From assembly GCA_964011275.1 (NCBI GenBank), contig CAXGOB010000062.1, positions 1 through 28,663 of the forward strand: a stretch of DNA of 28,663 bases, written 5' to 3'. The translations under genes and the position numbers were made by a program. The DNA is from UBA7328 sp002471345 (GTDB lineage Bacteria > Bacteroidota > Bacteroidia > Chitinophagales > Saprospiraceae). The notes beneath the pieces were generated by a model, which was not told the origin of the DNA, ran no database searches, and saw only the letters and a list, made by a program, of their open reading frames with translations. Of the stretch, positions 1-6,898 are shown piece after piece. Within the stretch, counting starts at the first letter, position 1, and every line of letters begins with the position of its first letter.

Positions 1-69
1 GCCACTGAAAAAGCTTACAAACATTTGAACATTCCACGACCACGTGATGCAGGATCTTTGTTTGGTTAG
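1..69 (+). CDS. C-terminal fragment of an unidentified protein (5' end outside window)
   Basis: Frame 1 is open from the first base and stops at TAG 67-69. It gives 22 residues ending in PRPRDAGSLFG. The basic, proline-containing tail looks like an ordinary soluble protein C-terminus, but it is too short to assign to a family. It ends 24 bases before the next same-strand gene, so it may be the first visible member of a run with the two membrane proteins that follow. The reading frame is plausible but unproven because the body of the gene is missing. Confidence 0.55.
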   Translation, partial: ATEKAYKHLNIPRPRDAGSLFG

Positions 70-93
70 ATTATAGTTTTTATCTTCATCATT

Positions 94-462
94 ATGATTA
101 TAGCATTAAAAGTTATCCTTGGGTTTTTAGGAATCGTATTACTCTTTTTATCTGGAAGGAGGATTTTTGATACCGAAAAGATTGCAAAGGAGCATTCCAT
201 TCAATCATTAAATGCTACAGGTAGCAATTATCTTAAAGGTGATATTGGCGGTATTCTTTTGGCAGCTTCCATTTTTATTGGTCTTTTTCTTTATGATGGA
301 ATGCATTGGATGTATCCAGCGATAATAATATTAGGATGTGTTTCGATAGTAAGAATCATTAGTCTTGTCACAGCTGGTTATAGTAAACAGGGCACTATCG
401 CTATTGGAGTGGAGCTTCTATTGATTGGATTATTGCTTGGTATAAATTTATTGAGCTCATAA
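94..462 (+). CDS. Small integral membrane protein, four predicted helices (DUF4345-like)
   Basis: A 122-residue, very hydrophobic protein with four likely membrane segments at about residues 2-20, 50-68, 74-94 and 100-119. A short polar loop (about 22-48) contains the NYLKGDIGG stretch just before helix two. Size, helix number and the YLxGDxGG-type loop recall the DUF4345 family, but this is from memory and tentative; no function is known. Its stop codon shares one base with the ATG of the next gene (TAATG at 460-464). The two are therefore probably translated in a coupled way and may work together at the inner membrane. Confidence 0.7.
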   Translation: MIIALKVILGFLGIVLLFLSGRRIFDTEKIAKEHSIQSLNATGSNYLKGDIGGILLAASIFIGLFLYDGMHWMYPAIIILGCVSIVRIISLVTAGYSKQGTIAIGVELLLIGLLLGINLLSS

Positions 463-1202
463 TGGATGCAGATTTGCTTCCACTTATTCCTTTATTCTTT
501 TTAGTTGCATTGTTTTATTCTTCAGCTGGTTTTGGAGGAGGTTCGAGCTATTTGGCAATTTTGGCATTGTTCCCAATAGAGTATAGTTCTATTAGGCACA
601 TAGCGTTGATTTGTAATATAACGGTTGTGGCAGGCTCTGTTTTTTTATTCTATCGTAATGATTTGATACCATATAAGAAAGTTTGGCCTCTAATTCTTTT
701 TAGTATTCCATTGGCATATTTAGGCGGCACTTTTATTTTGAGTAAAAAAGTCTTTTTTGTTTTCTTGGGTATGACCTTATTGTTAGCAGGTATGGCTATG
801 CTGTATGAAAAAAAAGGCGAGATAAGACGTCTTCCTCAATATTCTAATGGATTCATTGGTGGGGGAATTGGATTTTTATCAGGACTAGTGGGAATAGGTG
901 GAGGAATCTTTTTGTCTCCTGTACTTTATCTTTCTAAATGGCATTTTCCTAAATCAATTGCGGCCACGACAGCTCTTTATATTTTAGTGAATTCACTGGC
1001 AGGCCTAGCAGGTCAGTTGTCTTCTGATGACCTTAATGTTGATGTTAATATTATTGTTTCCTTGGTCGTAGCAGTGTTCATAGGAGGGCAAATTGGTTCT
1101 CGACTCACTATTTTCAAGATAAATCCTATATGGGTGAAAAGAATATCCGCTGTATTGATTTTTTTAGTGGGAGTAAGATTATTAGTTCAGAATATGTTTT
1201 AA
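462..1202 (+). CDS. Sulfite exporter TauE/SafE-family permease
   Basis: A 246-residue polytopic inner-membrane protein with about eight hydrophobic segments. It shows the internal duplication typical of TauE/SafE permeases: a glycine-rich motif in the first half (SAGFGGGSSYLAIL, about residues 21-34) is echoed in the second half (SGLVGIGGGIFLSPVL, about residues 140-155). Family members export sulfite, sulfoacetate or related organic anions, but many are uncharacterised and the substrate cannot be read from sequence. The start overlaps the stop of the small membrane protein upstream. Its end is 7 bases from the convergent purU stop, with no obvious terminator between them. The family call is strong and the substrate is open. 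Confidence 0.88.
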   Translation: MDADLLPLIPLFFLVALFYSSAGFGGGSSYLAILALFPIEYSSIRHIALICNITVVAGSVFLFYRNDLIPYKKVWPLILFSIPLAYLGGTFILSKKVFFVFLGMTLLLAGMAMLYEKKGEIRRLPQYSNGFIGGGIGFLSGLVGIGGGIFLSPVLYLSKWHFPKSIAATTALYILVNSLAGLAGQLSSDDLNVDVNIIVSLVVAVFIGGQIGSRLTIFKINPIWVKRISAVLIFLVGVRLLVQNMF

Positions 1203-1209
1203 ATTACTT

Positions 1210-2085
1210 CTATTCGAAGACCACTGTTTTGTTACCATGTACAATCACATTGTGATTTATGTGTGACCATATCGCTTTAGCTAAGACTATTTTTTCTATA
1301 TCCCTTCCTTTTCTCTTCATATCTGATATGTTATCTCTATGAGTGATTGGTGTGATGTCTTGAGCGATGATAGGACCTTCATCTAGATCTGCGGTTACAT
1401 AATGTGCTGTAGCTCCCATAAATTTTACTCCTCTATCAAAAGCTGCTTTGTATGGATTCGCTCCTACAAAGGCTGGAAGCGATGAGTGGTGTATATTAAT
1501 GACTTTATTTGGGAATTGAGAGACGAAGTCATCAGATAGAATCTGCATATACCTAGCAAGTACTACGAAGTCTATATTATTGCTTTCTAGAAGCTCTAAC
1601 TGTTTTCTCTCTTGTATGGCCTTAGTATCTTTTGTGACAGGAATGTGATGAAATGGAATATTATAATTTTCGATTATTGAAGAAAGTTTTTGATGATTAC
1701 TTATGATGAAGGGAATCTCCACATCCCATTCTCCACTTTGATATCTTGATAATATATCGTGGAGACAGTGAGAATATTTAGAAACAAAAATTGCTAATCG
1801 AGGTCTCTTTTGGGTAAAATATAACGTGCTTTGGATTTGAAATTTATTGCCAACAAGAGTCTGAAAATACTCGCCAATTTTATCATGTGGAATACGGAAC
1901 CCGCTCAGTTCCCATTCTACTCTCATAAAGAAAAGTTGATTATCAAGATCTACATGTTGATCTATGTCTACTACATTGCCATCATTCTTAAGTAAAAAGT
2001 CAGTTACGGCATGTACTATTCCTTTTTGATCTGGAGCACTAAGTAGGAGTATGGCATTGTTTTTCATCTGTCTCACTTTCATCAT
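1210..2085 (-). CDS. purU: Formyltetrahydrofolate deformylase
   Basis: A cytosolic enzyme that hydrolyses 10-formyl-THF to THF and formate, balancing one-carbon units and supplying formate for PurT-type purine synthesis. An N-terminal ACT domain (about residues 10-85, opening with LLSAPDQKGIVHAV) is followed by a formyltransferase-type catalytic domain (about 95-285). The latter carries NIHHSSLPAFVGANPY, with the conserved Asn/His pair, and HYVTADLDEGPIIAQ, with the catalytic Asp. The length of 291 matches the family. Three ATGs lie close together (2085, 2082, 2067); the one at 2067 begins nearest the ACT domain and may be the true start. The leader is notable because a strong terminator sits about 95-115 bases upstream, at the end of a structured RNA. 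Confidence 0.93.
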   Translation of the reverse strand: MMKVRQMKNNAILLLSAPDQKGIVHAVTDFLLKNDGNVVDIDQHVDLDNQLFFMRVEWELSGFRIPHDKIGEYFQTLVGNKFQIQSTLYFTQKRPRLAIFVSKYSHCLHDILSRYQSGEWDVEIPFIISNHQKLSSIIENYNIPFHHIPVTKDTKAIQERKQLELLESNNIDFVVLARYMQILSDDFVSQFPNKVINIHHSSLPAFVGANPYKAAFDRGVKFMGATAHYVTADLDEGPIIAQDITPITHRDNISDMKRKGRDIEKIVLAKAIWSHINHNVIVHGNKTVVFE

Positions 2086-2180
2086 TTTTGAACTTCAAAT
2101 ACAGTGCCGCCTAGGATATATGTTGAAACTATTTGATTTTCTAAGTAGGCTGTGATGTGGAGAATATAAGGTATGGACAT

Positions 2181-2214
2181 AAAAAAAGCCGGTCGTTGAT
2201 ATCCTACGACCGGC
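2181..2214 (-). terminator. Rho-independent terminator of RNA unit A
   Basis: On the minus strand a perfect 9-bp GC-rich stem (GCCGGTCGT at 2188-2196 pairing with ACGACCGGC at 2206-2214), with a 9-base loop, is followed by seven T residues (complement of 2181-2187). This is textbook form. It lies roughly 100 bases upstream of the purU start on the same strand. It could therefore end a free RNA or act as a terminator within a long purU leader. Confidence 0.9.
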
Positions 2215-2510
2215 TCCGCAAATTATAATCCCATGAACACACCCCGTATTTAAGTATAGCAAAACGGGTGTGGGAATATTAAAATCTCATATAAGCTAAC
2301 CAAAACTCATTTTATGATATTTCTCAAAACTTTTTTTCAAACTTTTTCGTCCATTGTCTTTTAGAAAAGTTGATTGTTAATAGTGAGTTGCAGTCCCGAA
2401 AGAACTCTATTTCATGAGCTCTAATGCAACTCTCTATTAACAATTCATATCCCATGAACATATCCGAATTAATGGACGTCCGACTCGTTTGTCGGTTTGT
2501 AAATCAATTA
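2181..2510 (-). ncRNA. Candidate structured non-coding RNA, unit A (about 330 nt)
   Basis: Read on the minus strand from the promoter at 2516-2547. A short 5' hairpin (stem 2491-2495/2480-2484) is followed by one arm of a closing stem (2471-2478), a TTCATGGGA motif (2450-2459), and a long hairpin. The long hairpin has a 20-base outer stem (2425-2444 with 2373-2392, one mismatch) and a 7-base inner stem (2416-2422 with 2401-2407). The second arm of the closing stem (2348-2355, eight perfect pairs) comes next, then a conserved AAAATGAGTTTTGGTTA box (2297-2313). The 3' part has a hairpin at 2238-2272, a second TTCATGGGA motif (2229-2238), and a terminator (2181-2214). Unit B has the same order of elements. 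It does not show the signatures I know for RNase P RNA, tmRNA or SRP RNA. That this is an RNA gene is inferred from structure, promoter and terminator. Confidence 0.75.
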
Positions 2511-2515
2511 CAATT

Positions 2516-2547
2516 CAAATATGAAGAGTAATATAGATCAAATCAAA
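2516..2547 (-). promoter_or_regulatory. Bacteroidota-type promoter of RNA unit A
   Basis: On the minus strand a TTTG box (complement of 2544-2547) and a CATATTTG box (complement of 2516-2523), close to the phylum consensus TAnnTTTG, are separated by exactly 20 bases. Unit B has the same boxes and spacing, and 16 bases covering the upstream box and flank are identical between the two copies (CAAAGACAAAAATTGA on the plus strand). Transcription would begin near 2509-2512. Confidence 0.65.
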
Positions 2548-2555
2548 GACAAAAA

Positions 2556-2574
2556 TTGACAATTATTCTGTCAA
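2556..2574. repeat. Inverted repeat upstream of promoter A
   Basis: TTGACA (2556-2561) and TGTCAA (2569-2574) form a perfect 6-base palindrome with a 7-base spacer, just upstream of the unit A promoter. It is not kept in unit B. It could be a regulator site for unit A only, or chance in AT-rich DNA. Confidence 0.3.
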
Positions 2575-2636
2575 ATTAATAATTTCATACGATTAAAAAT
2601 TGTCTAATGATTTGATAATTAGAATATTACATCAAA

Positions 2637-2661
2637 ATTAAAGAGAGCACTATTCTTTAAT
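2637..2661. repeat. 8-base inverted repeat between RNA units
   Basis: ATTAAAGA (2637-2644) pairs perfectly with TCTTTAAT (2654-2661) across a 9-base loop. It is AT-rich, and only a weak T-rich stretch follows on the minus strand. It could be a weak backup structure between units A and B, but no clear role can be read. Confidence 0.3.
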
Positions 2662-2730
2662 AGCGCTAAAATTGGTTAGATAGTTTCGTTTATTTCTTTG
2701 ATTTTGGAATAAAAACTATTCAGATAAGTG

Positions 2731-3118
2731 GAAAAAGTTGGCTGACCGAGTATTAAATTCAGTCAGCCCTTGCAAATTATATTCCCATGAACAGTTCCTT
2801 GATTCAAGCAGAAACGCTCTACTCAAATAAGGATAGAATAACTTTTATTAACCAAAACTCATTTTCAAATTCTTTGCATCCAATATCTCTTCTTGCTCTT
2901 TCTCGTTTATGGAAGTTGAAGTAAATGATTGTTAATAGAGAGTCGCTAATTCGAAAGAGCTTCTGTAAGTCAAGATCCGCTCCTCCTCCCCTAAGTAAAG
3001 TAAGAGCAACCCACTATTAACAATTCATAACTCGTACCGCGTAATGCGATAATCCCATGAATTTTTATCCGGTTATTTTTTTGGATGTCCCGACTCTTTT
3101 GTCGGGTGTGATTCAATC
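2731..3118 (-). ncRNA. Candidate structured non-coding RNA, unit B (about 385 nt)
   Basis: A diverged tandem copy of unit A with the same element order on the minus strand. It has a 5' hairpin with a 6-bp stem (3101-3106/3089-3094), a closing-stem arm (3081-3087), TTCATGGGA (3053-3061), and a long hairpin built on ATTGTTAATAG pairing (about 3004-3024 with 2928-2947). The second closing-stem arm (2877-2883), the AAAATGAGTTTTGGTTA box (2849-2865), a second TTCATGGGA (2783-2792) and a terminator follow. The closing stem pairs perfectly in both units although its sequence differs, which supports a selected RNA fold. Unit B differs by about 22 extra bases with a small CGC/GCG hairpin (about 3031-3052) and a larger apical region containing a GGGGAGGAGGAG purine tract (complement of about 2979-2992). 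Confidence 0.73.
2732..2768 (-). terminator. Rho-independent terminator of RNA unit B
   Basis: On the minus strand a perfect 7-bp stem (GGCTGAC at 2740-2746 with GTCAGCC at 2762-2768) is followed after AAC by five T residues (complement of 2732-2736). It occupies the same place as the unit A terminator, directly after the conserved ATAATTTGC tail, but the stem sequence is different. That is what a functional but freely drifting terminator would show. Confidence 0.8.
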
Positions 3119-3124
3119 ACGATG

Positions 3125-3156
3125 TAAATATGAATAGAAAGTGAGGGCTAAACAAA
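3125..3156 (-). promoter_or_regulatory. Bacteroidota-type promoter of RNA unit B
   Basis: On the minus strand a TTTG box (complement of 3153-3156) and a CATATTTA box (complement of 3125-3132) lie 20 bases apart, exactly as in unit A. The intervening 20 bases are mostly different between the copies while the boxes are kept. Transcription would start near 3118-3121. Confidence 0.6.
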
Positions 3157-3396
3157 GACAAAAATTGATATTAATTCCATTATGTATATTCAATATATAT
3201 TAGTGGATGAATATAAAATACTGATAATCAAACATATACAATTGATGTTATTAGCATTCAAATTCTAATAATTGGCTATCATGCCATTGAAGGGAGAGTA
3301 AATTATTTTGAAAAAAGATGAGATTTTGAGTTGAACAAGGCTTTGTTAATAATAAATACATTAAAAAGCTAGTCGTCTTGAATAAGTATACAACCT

Positions 3397-3942
3397 CTAT
3401 ATCTCTGTATCGGCCTTATTTTTCACTTGATCCATTGTGTCCATAAACACGTTCCAGAAATCAGTGAAAATAGATTTGAAGGCTTTTAGAATTCCACTGC
3501 TCTGTTCATTGACTTCCATAAGATGTCCATATAGGCGGCTTTCGGCCATTACATTATCTGATAGGATTCGGAAGTTGGTGGCTAATGCTACTAGTCCTCC
3601 TATAATCATTGTGAATACTACACCTAGTAAAATTCCACCTGCCAGTTGATTTATAAAATTTATTCCTACAGCTTTGAAAAGGTCTTCTATTTTGTCGCCA
3701 AGAAATTTGAAAACGAGAAGCGTGAAAAAGAAAGTGAAAAGAAGGCCGATAATAAACTCAACTCCTTCATTAAATGTCAATATTTGTTTTAAATATTTAA
3801 TGACTATAGGTGAGAACTTCATGGCTACAATCAGAGCGACAAAAATCGAAAGTGTATCTACAACAGTTTTCACGAGTCCTCTTGAATAACCTACATAAAA
3901 ACCATATGTTATGAGGAGAGCTGATATTATATCTAAGACCAT
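3397..3942 (-). CDS. cvpA: CvpA-family inner membrane protein
   Basis: A 181-residue protein with four to five hydrophobic segments (about residues 2-22, 28-48, 62-82, 100-125). It opens with VLDIISALLITYGFYVGYSRGLVKTVVD, the N-terminal signature of CvpA/colicin V production proteins (Asp-Ile start, then the GxxRG turn). CvpA homologues affect envelope homeostasis and, in enterobacteria, colicin V secretion; the biochemical role is unclear. The soluble C-terminal tail (about 135-181) is polar. The gene is divergent from parE across about 155 bases. It lies upstream of the two RNA units on the same strand, with no strong terminator seen after it, so some readthrough into that region is possible. 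Confidence 0.85.
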   Translation of the reverse strand: MVLDIISALLITYGFYVGYSRGLVKTVVDTLSIFVALIVAMKFSPIVIKYLKQILTFNEGVEFIIGLLFTFFFTLLVFKFLGDKIEDLFKAVGINFINQLAGGILLGVVFTMIIGGLVALATNFRILSDNVMAESRLYGHLMEVNEQSSGILKAFKSIFTDFWNVFMDTMDQVKNKADTEI

Positions 3943-4097
3943 TTTTTTAGTGTGATATTACAATATACAGCAAAGGTGGTTAGAACTTGTCAGTCTTGCA
4001 AACCGTTAGTAGATTAGATATAATTATTGGTATAAATAATTGAATTTGTGCAGGTGATATATGATTATTAATTTTAATGTGAATTTCAAGATTGAAG

Positions 4098-6014
4098 ATG
4101 TCGAATTATACAGAAGATAATATTAAGTCACTGGATTGGAAAGAGCATATCAGGCTAAGACCTGGTATGTATATTGGAAAACTGGGGGATGGGTCGTCTA
4201 GGGATGATGGAATATATATACTCTTGAAAGAAGTTTTTGATAACTGTATTGATGAGTATGTCATGGGTTTTGGAAAGAAAGTAGACCTTAAGATTTCCGA
4301 TGGAACTGTGAGTATAAGGGATTATGGTAGAGGGATACCGCTAGGTAAAGTAATTGACTGTGTGTCCAAAATAAATACCGGTGGGAAATATGATTCAAAA
4401 GCCTTTAAAAAATCTGTTGGTCTAAATGGTGTAGGTACTAAAGCGGTCAATGCACTGAGTAACTACTTTAAAGTTCAAGCATTTAGAGATGGCAAAACTA
4501 AAGTTGCAGAATTTAAAAGAGGTAACATTACAGAAGACTATAAAATTTCAAAGGCGAATGATGAGAATGGGACATTGGTAGAGTTCAGGCCTGATGGAGA
4601 AATATTTAAGAAATATAAGTACCAGTCTGATTTTGTAGAGGAGCAATTGTGGAATTACGCCTATCTCAATGCAGGTTTAAAGATTCATTTTAACGGAAAG
4701 GTAATTCAATCCAAAAATGGTCTTTTGGACCTTCTCACCAATAGGACAAATGTAGATGCTTTAAGGTATCCAATAATTCATATTCAAGGAGAGGACATAG
4801 AGATCGCATTGAGCCATGGCAATGCACATGGAGAGGAGTATTATTCTTTTGTGAACGGTCAGAATACTACTCAAGGTGGAACTCATTTAGCTGCATATCG
4901 AGAAGGAATAGTAAAAACAATAAGAGAGCACTTTAGTAAGAATTTTGATACCAAAGACATACAAACAGCCATAATTGGTGCAATAGCGGTGAAAGTAGAA
5001 GAGCCAGTATTTGAGTCACAAACCAAAACTAAACTGGGATCTTTGAATATGGCTCCTGATGGGGTGACTGTGAGAAGTTTTATTATCGACTTTTTGAAGT
5101 CTCAATTGGACAATTATCTCCATAAAAATCAAGAAGTAAAACAGGCATTGCTTAAAAGAATACAACAGTCTGAAAGGGAAAGAAAAGAAATAGCAGGTAT
5201 TAAAAAATTAGCAAATGATAGAGCTAAAAAAGCAAATCTTCATAATAAGAAGCTAAGAGATTGTAGAGTTCATCTTGGTGATAAAAGGGGAGATGATGAG
5301 ATTAAGAAGGAAACTACAATATTCATAACAGAGGGAGATTCAGCCAGTGGATCTATCACTAAAGCAAGAAATGTACAAACTCAGGCAGTTTTCAGTCTTA
5401 GGGGGAAACCACTGAACTGTTTTAATATGACTAAAAAGGTCGTGTACCAAAATGAAGAATTTAATCTACTTCAGCATGCTCTTAATATAGAGGATGGTAT
5501 TGATGGTTTGAGATTTAATAAGGTCGTTATTGCTACTGATGCAGATGTGGACGGTATGCATATTAGGTTATTATTGCTCACATTCTTTCTTCAATTTTTT
5601 CCAGATTTGGTGAGGAATGGACATTTGTACATTCTAGAGACACCACTATTCAGAGTGAGGGATAAGAAGCAGACATTTTATTGTTACAGCGAATCTGAAA
5701 AGAGAGAAGCCTCTGAAAAATTGAGAGGAAAACCTGAAATAACCAGATTCAAAGGACTAGGTGAGATATCTCCAGATGAGTTTGGAGGGTTTATTGGAGA
5801 GGATATCAGACTAGAGCCAGTATACCTTAAGGGTGCAGCAGATATAGACAAAATACTTACCTATTTTATGGGTAAAAACACCCCTGAAAGACAGACATTT
5901 ATCATCGATAACTTAAGAGTAGAATTGGATAAAATGCAAGCAGAGGCTAATACAGATGATGACCAAAACGTGTCTGAAGTAACTGATAGCCAATTAGTTG
6001 AAGAGGCGGCGTAA
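4098..6014 (+). CDS. parE: DNA topoisomerase IV subunit B (type IIA topoisomerase ATPase subunit)
   Basis: ATP-hydrolysing subunit of the enzyme that decatenates daughter chromosomes. The GHKL ATPase motifs are all present: KEVFDNCIDEY (E45, N49), DYGRGIP, the VGLNGVGTKAVNAL lid, and the QTK loop (SQTKTKLG). The TOPRIM domain carries EGDSASG (E412) and DADVDG (D481, D483, D485), followed by RFKGLGEISPDEF. At 638 residues it lacks the large insert found in some GyrB proteins, favouring ParE over GyrB, although the two are hard to separate by eye. A TTG at 4092 is in frame, but the ATG at 4098 gives the usual short N-terminus (MSNYTEDNIKSL). The C-terminal 25 residues are acidic. The parC partner usually expected downstream is absent; a convergent gene ends 11 bases away. 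Confidence 0.93.
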   Translation: MSNYTEDNIKSLDWKEHIRLRPGMYIGKLGDGSSRDDGIYILLKEVFDNCIDEYVMGFGKKVDLKISDGTVSIRDYGRGIPLGKVIDCVSKINTGGKYDSKAFKKSVGLNGVGTKAVNALSNYFKVQAFRDGKTKVAEFKRGNITEDYKISKANDENGTLVEFRPDGEIFKKYKYQSDFVEEQLWNYAYLNAGLKIHFNGKVIQSKNGLLDLLTNRTNVDALRYPIIHIQGEDIEIALSHGNAHGEEYYSFVNGQNTTQGGTHLAAYREGIVKTIREHFSKNFDTKDIQTAIIGAIAVKVEEPVFESQTKTKLGSLNMAPDGVTVRSFIIDFLKSQLDNYLHKNQEVKQALLKRIQQSERERKEIAGIKKLANDRAKKANLHNKKLRDCRVHLGDKRGDDEIKKETTIFITEGDSASGSITKARNVQTQAVFSLRGKPLNCFNMTKKVVYQNEEFNLLQHALNIEDGIDGLRFNKVVIATDADVDGMHIRLLLLTFFLQFFPDLVRNGHLYILETPLFRVRDKKQTFYCYSESEKREASEKLRGKPEITRFKGLGEISPDEFGGFIGEDIRLEPVYLKGAADIDKILTYFMGKNTPERQTFIIDNLRVELDKMQAEANTDDDQNVSEVTDSQLVEEAA

Positions 6015-6025
6015 TACTCAAGACG

Positions 6026-6754
6026 CTATAATTTTCTAATCCAAATATTTCTATATTTCACTGGATTTCCATGATCTTGCAGTTGTATTGGTCCATCTCC
6101 GTGTGCAGGATTTTTAGGTAGTCCAATATAGGGGGTGGTACCTCTTATTTCTGTATGATTTTGCACAATAACCCCATTGTGGATTACTGTAATGAATGCA
6201 GAGCTCGTTTTAATTCCATCACTATTAAATGTAGGAGCTTTGAATATGATATCGTAAGTATTCCATTCTCCAGGTGGGCTCATAGCATTCACTAGTGGCA
6301 TAGATTGCTTATAAATGGAGGCAGCCTGACCGTTAGAATAGGTTCGATTATTATAACTATCCAGAACCTGCACTTCATACATATTTTGTAGAAACACTCC
6401 ACTATTGCCTCTTCCTTGCCCTTCACCTTTTATTTCTGTAGGAGCTGTCCATTCTATATGAAGCTGGCAATCTCCAAAATTTTCTTTTGTATAGATGGCT
6501 CCAGTTCCTCTTTGTACTGTCATTGATTCTCCATCTACTTTCCAATTCACATTAGAACTATCTCCATGCCACCATGCATCCGCATTGCTTCCATTAAAAA
6601 GAATAATGGCATCAGAGGGAGCACTACCATTATATGAGCCCATTATTGCTCTTGGTTCTGGTTCCCATACTTCCGTAGCTTTAGGATCTTTGATTTGGGC
6701 GTGAATTATATTCAGTAGAATAGTAAGGGCTAAAGTGAATATTATTTTTTTCAT
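6026..6754 (-). CDS. Secreted DUF1080 protein (3-keto-disaccharide hydrolase-type)
   Basis: A 242-residue protein with a signal peptide (KKIIFTLALTILLNIIHA, cleavage near residue 19) and no lipobox cysteine, so probably periplasmic or secreted. The mature part is one DUF1080 concanavalin-like domain. It begins with IILFNGSNADAWWH, continues through WKVDGESMTV, GRGNSGVFLQNMYEVQVLDS and GEWNTYDIIFKAP, and ends with LQDHGNPVKYRNIWIRKL. DUF1080 members cleave or eliminate glycosides oxidised at C3 of the sugar; this follows from family knowledge and is not visible as a catalytic motif here. It sits 144 bases downstream of the minus-strand surface-protein block, so it could belong to the same regulon. 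Confidence 0.87.
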   Translation of the reverse strand: MKKIIFTLALTILLNIIHAQIKDPKATEVWEPEPRAIMGSYNGSAPSDAIILFNGSNADAWWHGDSSNVNWKVDGESMTVQRGTGAIYTKENFGDCQLHIEWTAPTEIKGEGQGRGNSGVFLQNMYEVQVLDSYNNRTYSNGQAASIYKQSMPLVNAMSPPGEWNTYDIIFKAPTFNSDGIKTSSAFITVIHNGVIVQNHTEIRGTTPYIGLPKNPAHGDGPIQLQDHGNPVKYRNIWIRKL

Positions 6755-6898
6755 GAATAATTTTTGTACTTATTACTTTCTAAATATAAAAAAATGGATA
6801 CTAGAAAGAGGAAGGAATTATGAGTGATTTACAAGGACTCAAGTTATACATATTGATTTATTAAAATCGTGGTCTCCGTTTTGCGGTTTTCCTTCTAA

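Larger units (their letters stand above)
2086..3396. other. 1.3-kb stretch without a convincing gene, holding two tandem structured RNA units
   Basis: No ORF of convincing length or protein-like composition lies here on either strand. The stretch contains two diverged copies of one element, both oriented on the minus strand and annotated separately: about 2181-2510 (unit A) and about 2731-3118 (unit B). About 220 bases separate them, and a further 240 AT-rich bases (3157-3396) precede unit B. I see nothing in those spacers beyond a small inverted repeat. The 95 bases between unit A and purU hold the purU leader. Confidence 0.75.

Noticed and set aside
2324..2455. A 43-codon minus-strand ORF beginning in a TTCATGGGA motif of RNA unit A
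   Set aside because: The same position in unit B stops after 13 codons, and the second motif copy stops after three. Conservation follows base pairing rather than codons, so it is not supported as a gene.
2181..3156. RNA units as RNase P RNA, tmRNA, SRP RNA or a CRISPR array
   Set aside because: No GAGGAAAGTC-type RNase P core, no tRNA-like ends or tag ORF, no SRP GGAA loop, and no short regular repeats with spacers. A 6S-type RNA is also unlikely because several helices and a closing stem are present, but it cannot be excluded by eye.
3437..3889. Two plus-strand ORFs of about 70 codons opposite cvpA
   Set aside because: They are antisense shadows of a well-supported CvpA frame, with no domain-like composition.
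3990..4040. A TTGCAA-17 bases-TATAAT promoter upstream of parE
   Set aside because: It fits the enterobacterial consensus, but Bacteroidota use TTTG/TAnnTTTG boxes, and in AT-rich DNA the match is easily chance.
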